Assembly: GCF_037126265.1 (NCBI RefSeq) | Contig: NZ_JAYLLN010000021.1 | Span: 1-64,000 of the forward strand | Direction: 5' to 3' | Length of the DNA: 64,000 nt | DNA from: Sphingobacterium tenebrionis | GTDB taxonomy: Bacteria; Bacteroidota; Bacteroidia; Sphingobacteriales; Sphingobacteriaceae | Part shown: piece by piece, positions 8,855-17,294 of the stretch | Position numbering within the stretch: position 1 is the first letter of the stretch | Layout: each line of letters opens with the position of its first letter | Translations under genes and position numbers: made by a program | The notes under the pieces: generated by a model | Databases searched by the model: none | What the model was told of the DNA's origin: nothing | What the model saw: only the letters and a program-made list of their open reading frames with translations

Positions 8855-10030
8855 ATGAATCTGAAGAAATCCATATTATTAGCAGGCGTACTTTTGGCGA
8901 CAGGAACTACTGCTGTATTTGCACAAGCTAGTAACGTAAAAAAAGCTAAAGCTGCAATTATTAAATTTGAAGAACTAAAAGCTGCTGGAACGGCTGCTTT
9001 AGGGAAAACAAATCTAACTACTGCTCAAGAAGCAATTGATGCAGCTGTTGTGCATGAAAAAACAAGTAATGATCCAGAAGCTTGGACTTACTATGCCTTA
9101 GTTTATTCTAATATTGCATTTATCGATAAGAATGCAGAAGCTGCTACCAAAGCTTCCGAAGCTGTTAAAAAAGCAACTGAATTAGATAAGGAGAAAAAGC
9201 ATACAGATAATATTACTGTTGCGAGCCAAACATTAGGTCAGTTTAAATTCAATCAAGGTGTTGCTGCATGGGATAAACAAGATTATAAAAATGCATACAA
9301 TGAATTCAACGATGCATTGACTTATCTTCCTGGTGATACCACATTGACATTCTACGCTGGTTTGTCGGCTGTACAGACAAAAGATTATGACAATGCGATT
9401 CCTAAATACAAGGCATTGATCCCTAACAAAGAATTCTCAAGCCATAAGACAGTATTATTGGATCTTCCAAAACTTTATATGTCTAAAGGTGATACAACAT
9501 CGGCATTAGCTGCTGCTGCTGAAGCGGTTGCTGCTTATCCAAACGATAATGATGCTGTTGTACAGAATATTGAGTTTAATTTGATCACAGGTAATGAGGC
9601 GAAGATTTTGAGCGATATCGAAGCGCAAATCACGAAGGATCCTCAAAATAAAAGCTTGCACTACTATTCTGGTTTAGCATATGGTACTGCTGGAAATACG
9701 GAGAAAGCTTTAGCGGCTTACAAAAAAGCGCTAGAGATTGATCCTAATTATCCTGAGGCAAACATCAATGCGGCTGTTGTGATCATGAATTCTGGTCGCG
9801 ATGAATTATTGGCGATCAATGATGATAAGAATTTACCTGCTGCTGAATACAACAAAAAGCTTGCTGCGATCAAAGCGAAAATCGCTACAGCTCTTCCTTA
9901 TTTGAATAAAACAATCGAGTTAGATCCAAATAATAAAGATGCTTTACGTAGTTTGAAAAGTTACTACGACTTTATCGAGGATACAGCGAAATCTACTGAA
10001 ATCCAATCGAAGTTAGATGCTTTGAATTAA
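8855..10030 (+). CDS. Exported tetratricopeptide-repeat protein
   Basis: A 391-residue protein with a standard signal peptide (MNLKKSILLAGVLLATGTTA, cleavage after AVFAQ). The mature part is alanine- and lysine-rich helical TPR repeats; the clearest is around residues 265-305 (HYYSGLAYGTAGNTEKALAA and EIDPNYPEANIN), with another around 345-365. The gene is 19 bases after the preceding TPR gene and shares its length and layout, so the two are probably co-transcribed with gyrA and end at the terminator at 10046-10078. Function unknown; an envelope scaffold or assembly role is a guess. Confidence 0.85.
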   Translation: MNLKKSILLAGVLLATGTTAVFAQASNVKKAKAAIIKFEELKAAGTAALGKTNLTTAQEAIDAAVVHEKTSNDPEAWTYYALVYSNIAFIDKNAEAATKASEAVKKATELDKEKKHTDNITVASQTLGQFKFNQGVAAWDKQDYKNAYNEFNDALTYLPGDTTLTFYAGLSAVQTKDYDNAIPKYKALIPNKEFSSHKTVLLDLPKLYMSKGDTTSALAAAAEAVAAYPNDNDAVVQNIEFNLITGNEAKILSDIEAQITKDPQNKSLHYYSGLAYGTAGNTEKALAAYKKALEIDPNYPEANINAAVVIMNSGRDELLAINDDKNLPAAEYNKKLAAIKAKIATALPYLNKTIELDPNNKDALRSLKSYYDFIEDTAKSTEIQSKLDALN

Positions 10031-10045
10031 TCAAAGTATGGAAAT

Positions 10046-10078
10046 AAAAAAAGCCATTCTGAAAAGGATGGCTTTTTT
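10046..10078. terminator. Bidirectional terminator between convergent operons
   Basis: Stem GCCATTC/GGATGGC flanked by an A7 tract on the left and T6 on the right, so it works on both strands: for the gyrA-TPR transcript on plus and for the ZIP transporter gene on minus. Confidence 0.9.
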
Positions 10079-10090
10079 GTTTGTCTAAAT

Positions 10091-10909
10091 TTATCCCAAT
10101 GCGACATCCAATACCATCATCACCACAAATCCCAAGACAAATCCTAAGATAGGGATATCGGAATGTTCTTCTTGTTGGGTTTCTGGGATTACCTCTTCGA
10201 TAACCACAAATATCATGGCCCCTGCGGCAAATGCCAATGCATAAGGCAAAATGGGAAGGAAGAATCCAACAGCAAAGGCGCCAAGAACAGCAAAAATAGG
10301 TTCCACCACGGCCGATAACTGTCCGTATTGGAAACTCTTCCATCTGGAGAGCCCCATTCTCCTTAATGGCATGGATACGGCAATTCCTTCCGGAAAATTC
10401 TGAAGTCCAATTCCCATCGCCAATAAAACTGCCCCAGCAATACTTGCTTCTGGAGATCCTGCTGCCGCTCCACCAAACAATACCCCTACAGCCAATCCTT
10501 CTGGAATATTATGTAGGGCAATGGCTATGGTCAATAAGGTGGTTCGATGTAAGGATGATTTTGGACCTTCTGATTTTAAAAAGTTCAAATGCAGGTGTGG
10601 CATGAGCTTGTCCAAACCAAATATGAAAAGTGCACCCAATATAAAGCCAATGGCGGCTGGCATCACTTTTTCAAATCCACTGCCGTCACTCATTTCTATT
10701 GCTGGTGACAATAAGGACCAAAAACTAGCAGCGATCATAACGCCACCTGTAAAGCCCAACATGCCATTCAATAGTCGTTTGTTTACTCCTCTGAAAAGAA
10801 AAACGGATGCTGCTCCTAATGCGGTCACTCCCCAAGTGAATAAACCTGCTAATAAAGCTGCTGTAACGGGATTTAAGGTTCCCAAATAGGCAATTAATTC
10901 GTCGATCAT
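10091..10909 (-). CDS. ZIP-family divalent metal transporter
   Basis: Inner-membrane metal importer of 272 residues, ZupT-like. About eight hydrophobic segments are visible. The metal-binding signatures HNIPEG (133-138, TM4) and QNFPEG (170-175, TM5) are intact, as is a histidine-containing loop PHLHLNF (104-110) between TM3 and TM4. Zinc is the usual family substrate, with iron or manganese possible. It stands alone: the dps gene upstream on the same strand has its own terminator. Confidence 0.9.
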   Translation of the reverse strand: MIDELIAYLGTLNPVTAALLAGLFTWGVTALGAASVFLFRGVNKRLLNGMLGFTGGVMIAASFWSLLSPAIEMSDGSGFEKVMPAAIGFILGALFIFGLDKLMPHLHLNFLKSEGPKSSLHRTTLLTIAIALHNIPEGLAVGVLFGGAAAGSPEASIAGAVLLAMGIGLQNFPEGIAVSMPLRRMGLSRWKSFQYGQLSAVVEPIFAVLGAFAVGFFLPILPYALAFAAGAMIFVVIEEVIPETQQEEHSDIPILGFVLGFVVMMVLDVALG

Positions 10910-10991
10910 TTAAATAACTAATAAAATCGCTTTGAAATTAACTATTCTTTGGAACAATCCTATCTATTCTATTGATTATTAAATGAAATTC

Positions 10992-11017
10992 AAAAAAAAA
11001 AGCTCCCGAAGGAGCTT
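10992..11017 (-). terminator. Terminator of dps
   Basis: Minus-strand stem AAGCTCC/GGAGCTT with a four-base loop (plus-strand 11000-11017) followed by nine T. It lies about 20 bases beyond the dps stop. Confidence 0.9.
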
Positions 11018-11035
11018 CTAAAATGTAAGTATATG

Positions 11036-11506
11036 CTATTTAAGGTGTGATCTTAGCATCCAAGCTGTTTTTTCATGTTTTTCTAGAATGCCAACCAAAA
11101 AATCTTCTGTTCCGGCATCCTTGTTTTTTTCCACTTTATCGATATCCTCTCTCAAGGAAATGATCAGGCTTTCAAAATCGTTGAGGATTTCTTTGATGAA
11201 TCCCTTGGAATCATTTTTACCATAAGCCATTTCTGTTAATTGGGTTATTTCTAACCAAGCTTTCATGGTTCCAACAGCATAATGGCCAATGGATCGAACT
11301 CGTTCCGCTACTTCATCAATGATTTCCGCCAATTCATCATATATCGTTTCAAAAAATAAATGTTGAGCATGGAAGTCTGGTCCTTCTACGTTCCAATGAG
11401 CGTTTCGAACCTTTGTATACAGCACATTTTCATCTGCCAATAATTTGTTCAATATTTCAGCTACTGCTGAGGTGTTTTTTTCTGTAATTCCGATATTAGT
11501 TTTCAT
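11036..11506 (-). CDS. dps: Dps-family DNA-binding ferritin-like protein
   Basis: Forms dodecamers that oxidise and store iron and protect DNA in stress. The 156-residue protein has the inter-subunit ferroxidase set with exact family spacing: H37, H49, D64 and E68 within HWNVEGPDFHAQH and DEVAER. The N-terminal tail is short (MKTNIGITEKNTS) with only two lysines, so direct DNA binding through the tail is uncertain. It is a single gene with its own terminator. Confidence 0.93.
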   Translation of the reverse strand: MKTNIGITEKNTSAVAEILNKLLADENVLYTKVRNAHWNVEGPDFHAQHLFFETIYDELAEIIDEVAERVRSIGHYAVGTMKAWLEITQLTEMAYGKNDSKGFIKEILNDFESLIISLREDIDKVEKNKDAGTEDFLVGILEKHEKTAWMLRSHLK

Positions 11507-11551
11507 AGTATTATATATTTATTTGTTGTTTATACTTTTTGAGAATTTATT

Positions 11552-12511
11552 CTAGTATTTACTTGCTTCCTCAAGTTTCTTCAGTGCCTCCTCCCCTAAT
11601 CTCAGTTGAACAGCGGCTTCAAAGGCTTCAAGATGTTCTGTTTTGGTCGCACTAGCAATAGGTGCTGTGATGGTAGGTTGGGCTAATAACCAAGCTAAGG
11701 CTACTGCGGAAGGGCTTGTTCTGTATGCATTGGAAACTTCATTTAATGCCGCTACAATTCTCCTTCCCCTTTCATTCCAATAACGTTTCTGAATGCCTTC
11801 TCCCCTAGCTGATTTTGTAAAATCAGATTCGGTTTGATATTTCCCACTTAGAAAACCACTCGCTAAAGAATAATAAGGAATAACGGCTAATTCATTTTCC
11901 TCAACTAATTTCAAATAGGTCTTTTCATAGTTCTCCCTATCGTATAGATTATATTCTGGCTGTAGGCTGATGTAAGCAGGTAAATTTTGTTCTTTGGAAA
12001 TAGTTAAAGATTCCTGCAACCGAGTAGCTCCAATGTTTGATGCCCCAATATGTTTTATTTTACCTTCCTGGATCAAATCTTCATATGCCCTTAGCGTCTC
12101 TTCAATTGGGGTCACTTCATCATCATAATGAGTTTGGTATAGGTCTATATAATCGGTCTGTAGTCGTTTTAGAGAAAGTTCTACTTGTTCCTTGATATAA
12201 CTCGCCTGGGTATTTGGTTTGGTATCATATCCAAATCGGCCACCAACTTTAGTCATGAGGATAATTTTTTCTCTGTTTCCTTTGCTGTTGATCCAGTTTC
12301 CTAAAATGGTTTCAGATTCGCCGCCTTTGTTTCCAGGTGCCCAATGGCTATAATTATTGGCTGTATCGATGGCATTGAAGCCTAATTCCATAAATTGATC
12401 CAAGATATCAAAGGATTGCTGTTCATCTAAGGTCCAACCGAATACATTACCACCAAATATAAGAGGAACAATCGTTAGGTCTGATTTTCCCAATATTCTT
12501 TTGTTTTCCAT
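11552..12511 (-). CDS. Aldo/keto reductase
   Basis: NADPH-dependent oxidoreductase of 319 residues with a TIM-barrel fold. The catalytic tetrad is present: D49 and Y54 in DTANNYSHW, K88 in LMTKVGG and H128 in YQTHYDD. It resembles the YajO/Tas-like group in length. The ATG at 12511 is preferred to a TTG 27 bases upstream because homologues begin close to the first strand of the barrel. The substrate cannot be told. It is a single gene, 45 bases before dps on the same strand. Confidence 0.9.
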   Translation of the reverse strand: MENKRILGKSDLTIVPLIFGGNVFGWTLDEQQSFDILDQFMELGFNAIDTANNYSHWAPGNKGGESETILGNWINSKGNREKIILMTKVGGRFGYDTKPNTQASYIKEQVELSLKRLQTDYIDLYQTHYDDEVTPIEETLRAYEDLIQEGKIKHIGASNIGATRLQESLTISKEQNLPAYISLQPEYNLYDRENYEKTYLKLVEENELAVIPYYSLASGFLSGKYQTESDFTKSARGEGIQKRYWNERGRRIVAALNEVSNAYRTSPSAVALAWLLAQPTITAPIASATKTEHLEAFEAAVQLRLGEEALKKLEEASKY

Positions 12512-12686
12512 ATATATCCCTAATTTTGATGTATACAATTTACCAATAAAAACTGCAATAAAAGATATTTTAAAGGCATTTTTATGTCATTTTAGGCTTT
12601 AGATTTGTTGGAATTTGAACTTCATCATTATTATCTTAAATCCTTCTTAATATTTGTATTTTTGCCCCGAATTGAACTGTCATTAA

Positions 12687-14369
12687 ATGAGTAATATATC
12701 ATTCCTTCATCGCTTTCAGCACGATGTATCGCATATCAAAAAACCGGAGAAATTTACATTTCCCTTTTGTTATGAGCCGCATGCGTTAAGTATGCTTGCT
12801 GCAAAGCAGGTGCAGGAATATTTATTGACCCAAAAAGATTTCGAACATAATTTTGGGCTAGATGATCATAATAGTGCTTTAGTGATTGGAAAGATGTTTG
12901 GGGTTTTGGTCGTTGAAGATGAACATGGTGGCTTAGGTTATCTTGCCGCCGTTTCTGGGAAGCTGGCTGGAACGAATCAACATCGTTATTTTGTACCTCC
13001 AATCTTTGATATGTTAAAGCCTGAAGGTTTTTTTCTGGAGGAAGAACAAGAGATCAATCGGATCAATAGGGAATTGGAACAAATAGAAGAAAATGGAAAT
13101 CTTCAAGCTTTGAAACTTCAATTTGAATCTGCCAAGGAGGAACAACAAAAATCACTTTCGACACTCCGGGTGTTGCATAAACAAAATAAATCGGAAAGAA
13201 AGCAGATTAGAACCATCCAAAAACCGATCCTTTCGGAAAATGCCTATCAGGAATTAGAAATTGATCTCATTAAGCAAAGTTATCGGGATCAACATGAATA
13301 TGATGTAGCGAAGGGAAATGCTTTAAAGGTGATAGAACGTTTCGAGGAAAAGTATCTTATGGAACAACAGCAGATCGAAGCGTTAAAGAATGAGCGTAAA
13401 GAAAGGTCGTCATCCCTGCAGCAACGTCTATTTGATCAATACCATTTTTTGAATGCGCAAGGGGAATCAAGATCAGTGTTAGATATCTTCCAAGAAGCTA
13501 TTCAATTGCAACCTCCTGCAGGAGCTGGAGAATGCGCTGCCCCAAAATTATTGCAGTTTGCCTATCAACATAAGCTAAAACCTATTGCTATGGCGGAGTT
13601 CTGGTGGGGAGAATCGCCAAATACAGAAGTAAGAAAACATTTATCCTTCTACCCTGCTTGTCGTGGTAAATGCGAACCCATCTTAAACCATATGCTACAG
13701 GGATTGGAAGTTGATGATAATCCCATGCTTCAGCATCCGGATAGTGATTTGGACATTGATATTATATACGAAGATGAATCGATCATTGTTGTCAATAAGC
13801 CAGCAGAGTTTTTATCGGTTCCCGGGATCAATGTTAAGGATAGTGTTCAGACCAGAATATTGGAAAGATTTCCAGAAATAACCGGTCCATTGATCATCCA
13901 TCGTTTGGATATGTCGACTTCCGGAATTTTAGTGTTGGCAAAGAATAAGGAATCCCATCAATTTATTCAAGATCAGTTTATAAAACATACTGTTAAAAAG
14001 CGATATACCGCCATTTTGGATGGTGTAATAGATCAGCAGGAAGGACTTATTGATCTGCCGTTACGAGTAGACTTGGATGATCGTCCAAGGCAAGTGGTCT
14101 GTTACGAATATGGTAAACCTGCTCAGACAAAATTTAGGGTTCAAGCAATAGAAAACGGAAGAACCCGGATCCATTATTTTCCTTTAACAGGTAGAACGCA
14201 TCAATTACGTGTGCATTCAGCGCATAAAAAAGGTCTATTCTGCCCTATTCTGGGGGATGATCTTTATGGCCAACGGGCAGATCGTCTACATCTACATGCA
14301 GGCTTTATTGAATTTACCCATCCCATTTCTAAGGAGAGGATAAGTTTTACGCTCGAAGATCCGTTTTAG
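12687..14369 (+). CDS. RluA-family pseudouridine synthase with large N-terminal extension
   Basis: Isomerises uridine to pseudouridine in rRNA or tRNA. The catalytic domain (about 355-560) has HRLDMSTSG at 405-413 with catalytic D408, and the later segment GRTHQLRVH. Ordinary RluA enzymes are 220-330 residues; this one has 560. The extra N-terminal part contains an ordered domain (1-115), a long charged coiled-coil region (about 115-250) and a conserved-looking GAGECAAPKLL (279-289) plus FYPACRGKC (321-329). Cysteines C283, C325 and C329 could bind a metal. No S4 domain is evident. Similar long forms exist in other Gram-negatives, and their target RNA is not clear to me. Confidence 0.88.
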   Translation: MSNISFLHRFQHDVSHIKKPEKFTFPFCYEPHALSMLAAKQVQEYLLTQKDFEHNFGLDDHNSALVIGKMFGVLVVEDEHGGLGYLAAVSGKLAGTNQHRYFVPPIFDMLKPEGFFLEEEQEINRINRELEQIEENGNLQALKLQFESAKEEQQKSLSTLRVLHKQNKSERKQIRTIQKPILSENAYQELEIDLIKQSYRDQHEYDVAKGNALKVIERFEEKYLMEQQQIEALKNERKERSSSLQQRLFDQYHFLNAQGESRSVLDIFQEAIQLQPPAGAGECAAPKLLQFAYQHKLKPIAMAEFWWGESPNTEVRKHLSFYPACRGKCEPILNHMLQGLEVDDNPMLQHPDSDLDIDIIYEDESIIVVNKPAEFLSVPGINVKDSVQTRILERFPEITGPLIIHRLDMSTSGILVLAKNKESHQFIQDQFIKHTVKKRYTAILDGVIDQQEGLIDLPLRVDLDDRPRQVVCYEYGKPAQTKFRVQAIENGRTRIHYFPLTGRTHQLRVHSAHKKGLFCPILGDDLYGQRADRLHLHAGFIEFTHPISKERISFTLEDPF

Positions 14370-14411
14370 TTAACTGAAATTTACTTATCTTGGATGTAAA
14401 TAACTCCTTTT

Positions 14412-14984
14412 ATGGAAATCTTAAAATACGCCTATCAACACCCACTTTTCGAAAATGAAGATCTGGAAAAAATTTTTGCTGCCCATGAAAAAATTCAGGT
14501 ATCTAAGGGTGAATTCTTGTTGAAGAAAGATCAGGTATTGAATCAATTTTATATCCTTGAAGACGGATTGGTCAGAACTTTTCTATACGATTATGAAGGG
14601 AATGAAATCACGACAGGCTTTTCTGGAAAGAATGAAGTGGTTATTGAAGTGGCCTCTATTTTTCAACGTATCCCATCCCAGGAATATATCCAATGCTTAA
14701 CGGATTGCGTGCTATGGAAATTAGATTATGATGTATTTCAGGAACTTTTCCATCAGATTCCGGCCTTTCGGGAATGGGGTCGTGCATGGATGGCTTTCGA
14801 ATTATACCTCAGCAAAAAAAGAGCAACAGAGATGATCACGGAGCCAGCCAAAAGTAGATATCTCCATCTCATGAAGGATAAACCTCAAATCATCCAACAA
14901 GCACCACTGAAATTCATAGCTTCCTATCTGGGTGTAACGGATACTTCTTTGAGCCGAATTAGGAAGGAAATCATAAATGAATAA
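14412..14984 (+). CDS. Crp/Fnr-family transcriptional regulator
   Basis: 190 residues: an N-terminal cyclic-nucleotide-binding-type beta barrel (about 15-115; LKKDQVLNQFYILEDGLVRT) and a C-terminal helix-turn-helix (about 150-190) in which PLKFIASYLGVTDTSLSRIR reads as a Crp-type recognition helix. The effector pocket is not the classical cAMP site. It starts 42 bases after the pseudouridine synthase gene and ends eight bases before the pentapeptide-repeat gene, so it may regulate its own operon. Confidence 0.88.
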   Translation: MEILKYAYQHPLFENEDLEKIFAAHEKIQVSKGEFLLKKDQVLNQFYILEDGLVRTFLYDYEGNEITTGFSGKNEVVIEVASIFQRIPSQEYIQCLTDCVLWKLDYDVFQELFHQIPAFREWGRAWMAFELYLSKKRATEMITEPAKSRYLHLMKDKPQIIQQAPLKFIASYLGVTDTSLSRIRKEIINE

Positions 14985-14992
14985 TTATAAAC

Positions 14993-15565
14993 ATGGCTGA
15001 ATATTTCGAAGATAAAACCTTTACAGCAGAAGATCTTGGCGATCGACCCTTAGTAAAAGGAGAATACGAATACTGTAGATTTGAAAACTGCAATTTCGAA
15101 CGGATGGACCTTTCCGAAATGAAATTTGTGGATTGTACTTTTTCGCATTGTAATCTTAGTCTAGCCACCTTGGAACATAGTATGATTCAAGATGCAAAAT
15201 TCGAACATTGTAAGTTATTAGGATTAAAATTTGATAGCTGTAATCCTTTTAACCTGAGTTTTAGCTTTGATCATTGTATCCTAGATCATTCCTCCTTTTA
15301 TCAATGTAAACTGAAGAAAACAAAGTTCATATCCTGTAAACTACATGAAGTTGACTTTGAATCTGCGGATCTGCTGCAGGCGTACTTTGAATATTGTGAT
15401 TTATTAAATAGCACCTTCCTAAATTCCAATTTGGAAAAAGCAGATTTTTCAACTTGCATAAACATACAATTAGATCTAGATCAGAACACGGTTAAAGGCG
15501 CAAAATTTTCTATTTCTTCCCTACCGGATTTATTGGTGAAATATAAAATACAAGTAACTGGGTAG
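14993..15565 (+). CDS. Qnr-like pentapeptide-repeat protein
   Basis: 190 residues made almost entirely of A(D/N)LXX-type five-residue repeats with F or L at the centre and frequent Cys (CRFENCNFERMDLSEMKF is one run), which predicts a right-handed quadrilateral beta-helix. The length, single domain and the C-terminal segment SISSLPDLLVKYKI after the last coil recall Qnr/MfpA-type DNA mimics that bind gyrase. Whether this one touches gyrase is inference; other pentapeptide proteins have unrelated roles. There is no signal peptide, so it is cytoplasmic. It lies tightly between a Crp-like regulator (eight bases) and a YafK-type protein (two bases). Confidence 0.8.
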   Translation: MAEYFEDKTFTAEDLGDRPLVKGEYEYCRFENCNFERMDLSEMKFVDCTFSHCNLSLATLEHSMIQDAKFEHCKLLGLKFDSCNPFNLSFSFDHCILDHSSFYQCKLKKTKFISCKLHEVDFESADLLQAYFEYCDLLNSTFLNSNLEKADFSTCINIQLDLDQNTVKGAKFSISSLPDLLVKYKIQVTG

Positions 15566-15567
15566 AC

Positions 15568-16056
15568 ATGGATCGCATTGATATAGCGAAGAAGAAACAT
15601 TTACCCAGAATTTTAGCTACTCTCCAGCAGTTGGGGATATACAATGACCAATTGGAAATTCAATTTTTAGGAATTAAAAGCCAACAGCTGCTTCAATTAT
15701 GGGTAAGGAATACGGGCGATACTTCATTTCAACTTTATCAACAATTTCCCTTGACGGCTTTTTCAGGTACTTTAGGTCCAAAAGAAAAAGAAGGTGACCT
15801 TCAGATTCCCGAAGGAAACTATTATATCAATCGTTTTAATCCCAAGAGTAAATATCACCTGTCCTTAGGAATCAATTACCCGAATGAGGAAGATCTATTC
15901 CTTGGTCGAACAGGTTCTGATATCTTCATCCACGGTGGATCAACTTCCAAGGGATGTTTGGCTATTGGTGATGAAGCGATTGAGATTGTTTATTTATTGG
16001 CCTTAATGGCCAAAGATAATGGACAAAAGGAAATACCTGTCCAAATAGTTCCATAA
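15568..16056 (+). CDS. YafK-type L,D-transpeptidase-fold protein without signal peptide
   Basis: 162 residues of the YkuD/YafK fold. The YafK-like features are GPKEKEGDLQIPEG (70-83), the NPKSKYHLSLGINYPN stretch (91-106) and the active-site segment IHGGSTSKGC, giving H122 and C130. In the family these enzymes form or cut peptidoglycan cross-links or lipoprotein links in the periplasm. Here no signal peptide precedes the domain, and an in-frame stop at 15544-15546 excludes a longer start. Export by another route, a cytoplasmic role, or loss of function are all possible. It begins two bases after the pentapeptide-repeat gene. Confidence 0.82.
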   Translation: MDRIDIAKKKHLPRILATLQQLGIYNDQLEIQFLGIKSQQLLQLWVRNTGDTSFQLYQQFPLTAFSGTLGPKEKEGDLQIPEGNYYINRFNPKSKYHLSLGINYPNEEDLFLGRTGSDIFIHGGSTSKGCLAIGDEAIEIVYLLALMAKDNGQKEIPVQIVP

Positions 16057-16085
16057 AAAAACACCGAAACAACAGTTCCGGTGTT
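16054..16085 (-). terminator. Terminator of the TolC-HlyD-ABC permease operon
   Basis: Stem of ten positions with one mismatch (ACACCGAAAC with GTTCCGGTGT, plus-strand 16061-16070 and 16075-16084). On the minus strand it is followed by seven T. On the plus strand the T tract is poor, so it mainly ends the minus-strand operon. Confidence 0.8.
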
Positions 16086-16106
16086 CACTCATTTGTTAAA
16101 AGACAA

Positions 16107-17282
16107 TTAAACGGTTTGTTTAATCGGAGTATCTTTTTTGATCTTTGATATTTTCCTTTGTAAGAGTACGATGGAAAGAATTAAGGTGATACCAGCAATC
16201 CATCCTAAGCCCCAAATAGCATCTTGGACATATTCTACTGATCCATTTTCGATGATCAAGGTTCGGAATATCTGTAGATAGTGTGTTAAAGGAATCATGT
16301 TGGCAATAGCAACTATCCAATCTGGCATTTGACTCAATGGCCAGGTAAAACCACTCAGAATAAAACTAGGCGTAGCAATCACCATTAAAATTTCAGTAGC
16401 TTTCAATTGGCTAGGAATAGCCAGGCTGACCAAAATACCAATAAAACTGACAGCTGCTAAGAACAATAGTGTGGTCCAAAAGAAGGCCGTTCCATTAACA
16501 TGCAATGGCATTCTATACCAAAATGAAAAACCATAATATAGCCCATAGATCAAGATCGACATGAATAGGTATGGTAGTATTTTCACTAAAATCAAAATGA
16601 ATACATTTTGTGATTTTCCAACCAACTCTGCAAAAGTTCCTTTCTCAAATTCAGAAGAAAAACTAAGTGCCAAACCTAACATCATGACCTGCTGTAAAAC
16701 AGTCAGTAAAACTCCGGGCAGCATGAAATAAAGGTAATTACCACTTCGGATATGCTGTTTGATAATAGTCGTTTTAAAGGGTTCATATTGCTGTGCCGCG
16801 ACAAACTCTGGGACTCCCTTTTTTTGTTGGGCTTTGATTTGAATTCCTGCTTTCATGGTTCCGGCTGCTACATTCGCAGCCATCATCGCATAGTTTGATG
16901 TTAAGGTGTTGGAAGCATTCACAAATAAGGTGACTTCTGTTGGCCTATTGTAATTAACATTCGAAGAGAAACCTTTAGGTATTTGCACCACGACCGTTGC
17001 CTCATGTTTCATGGCCTCATCGTTAGCATTAAAAGCATCATCCAATACTTTTGCCACATAGATTACTTCCCCGTCATTGAACATGTCAATTAATTGCCTA
17101 CTCAAGGGGCTGCGATCTTCATCCACCACGATGATAGGTAGATGCGTTACTTTTCCTTTTTTATAGACCCCTCCTACCAATACACCATAAAGAATCGGGG
17201 CACCAAGAAATAGTACCAAAAGGACCTTATTCTGAAAGAATAATTTGAATTCCCTTTTGATCAGTGCTATAAAATTTTTCAT
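16107..17282 (-). CDS. ABC-2 type exporter permease
   Basis: 391 residues with the ABC-2 membrane layout: TM1 near residues 17-37, an extracytoplasmic domain to about 180, then five TM helices ending with a basic tail (QRKISKIKKDT). It resembles YhhJ/YbhR-type permeases of drug or lipid exporters. It is the last gene of an operon with TolC and HlyD. No ATPase gene and no second permease lie beside it, so it must be energised by a protein encoded elsewhere, or form a homodimer with such an ATPase. Confidence 0.87.
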   Translation of the reverse strand: MKNFIALIKREFKLFFQNKVLLVLFLGAPILYGVLVGGVYKKGKVTHLPIIVVDEDRSPLSRQLIDMFNDGEVIYVAKVLDDAFNANDEAMKHEATVVVQIPKGFSSNVNYNRPTEVTLFVNASNTLTSNYAMMAANVAAGTMKAGIQIKAQQKKGVPEFVAAQQYEPFKTTIIKQHIRSGNYLYFMLPGVLLTVLQQVMMLGLALSFSSEFEKGTFAELVGKSQNVFILILVKILPYLFMSILIYGLYYGFSFWYRMPLHVNGTAFFWTTLLFLAAVSFIGILVSLAIPSQLKATEILMVIATPSFILSGFTWPLSQMPDWIVAIANMIPLTHYLQIFRTLIIENGSVEYVQDAIWGLGWIAGITLILSIVLLQRKISKIKKDTPIKQTV

Positions 17283-17294
17283 TTTCCCCTCCTA

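Noticed and set aside
12613..12664. A promoter for the pseudouridine synthase gene
   Set aside because: TATTTTTG at 12657-12664 fits the -7 box, but the nearest TTTG is 39 bases upstream and the site is only 22 bases from the start codon.
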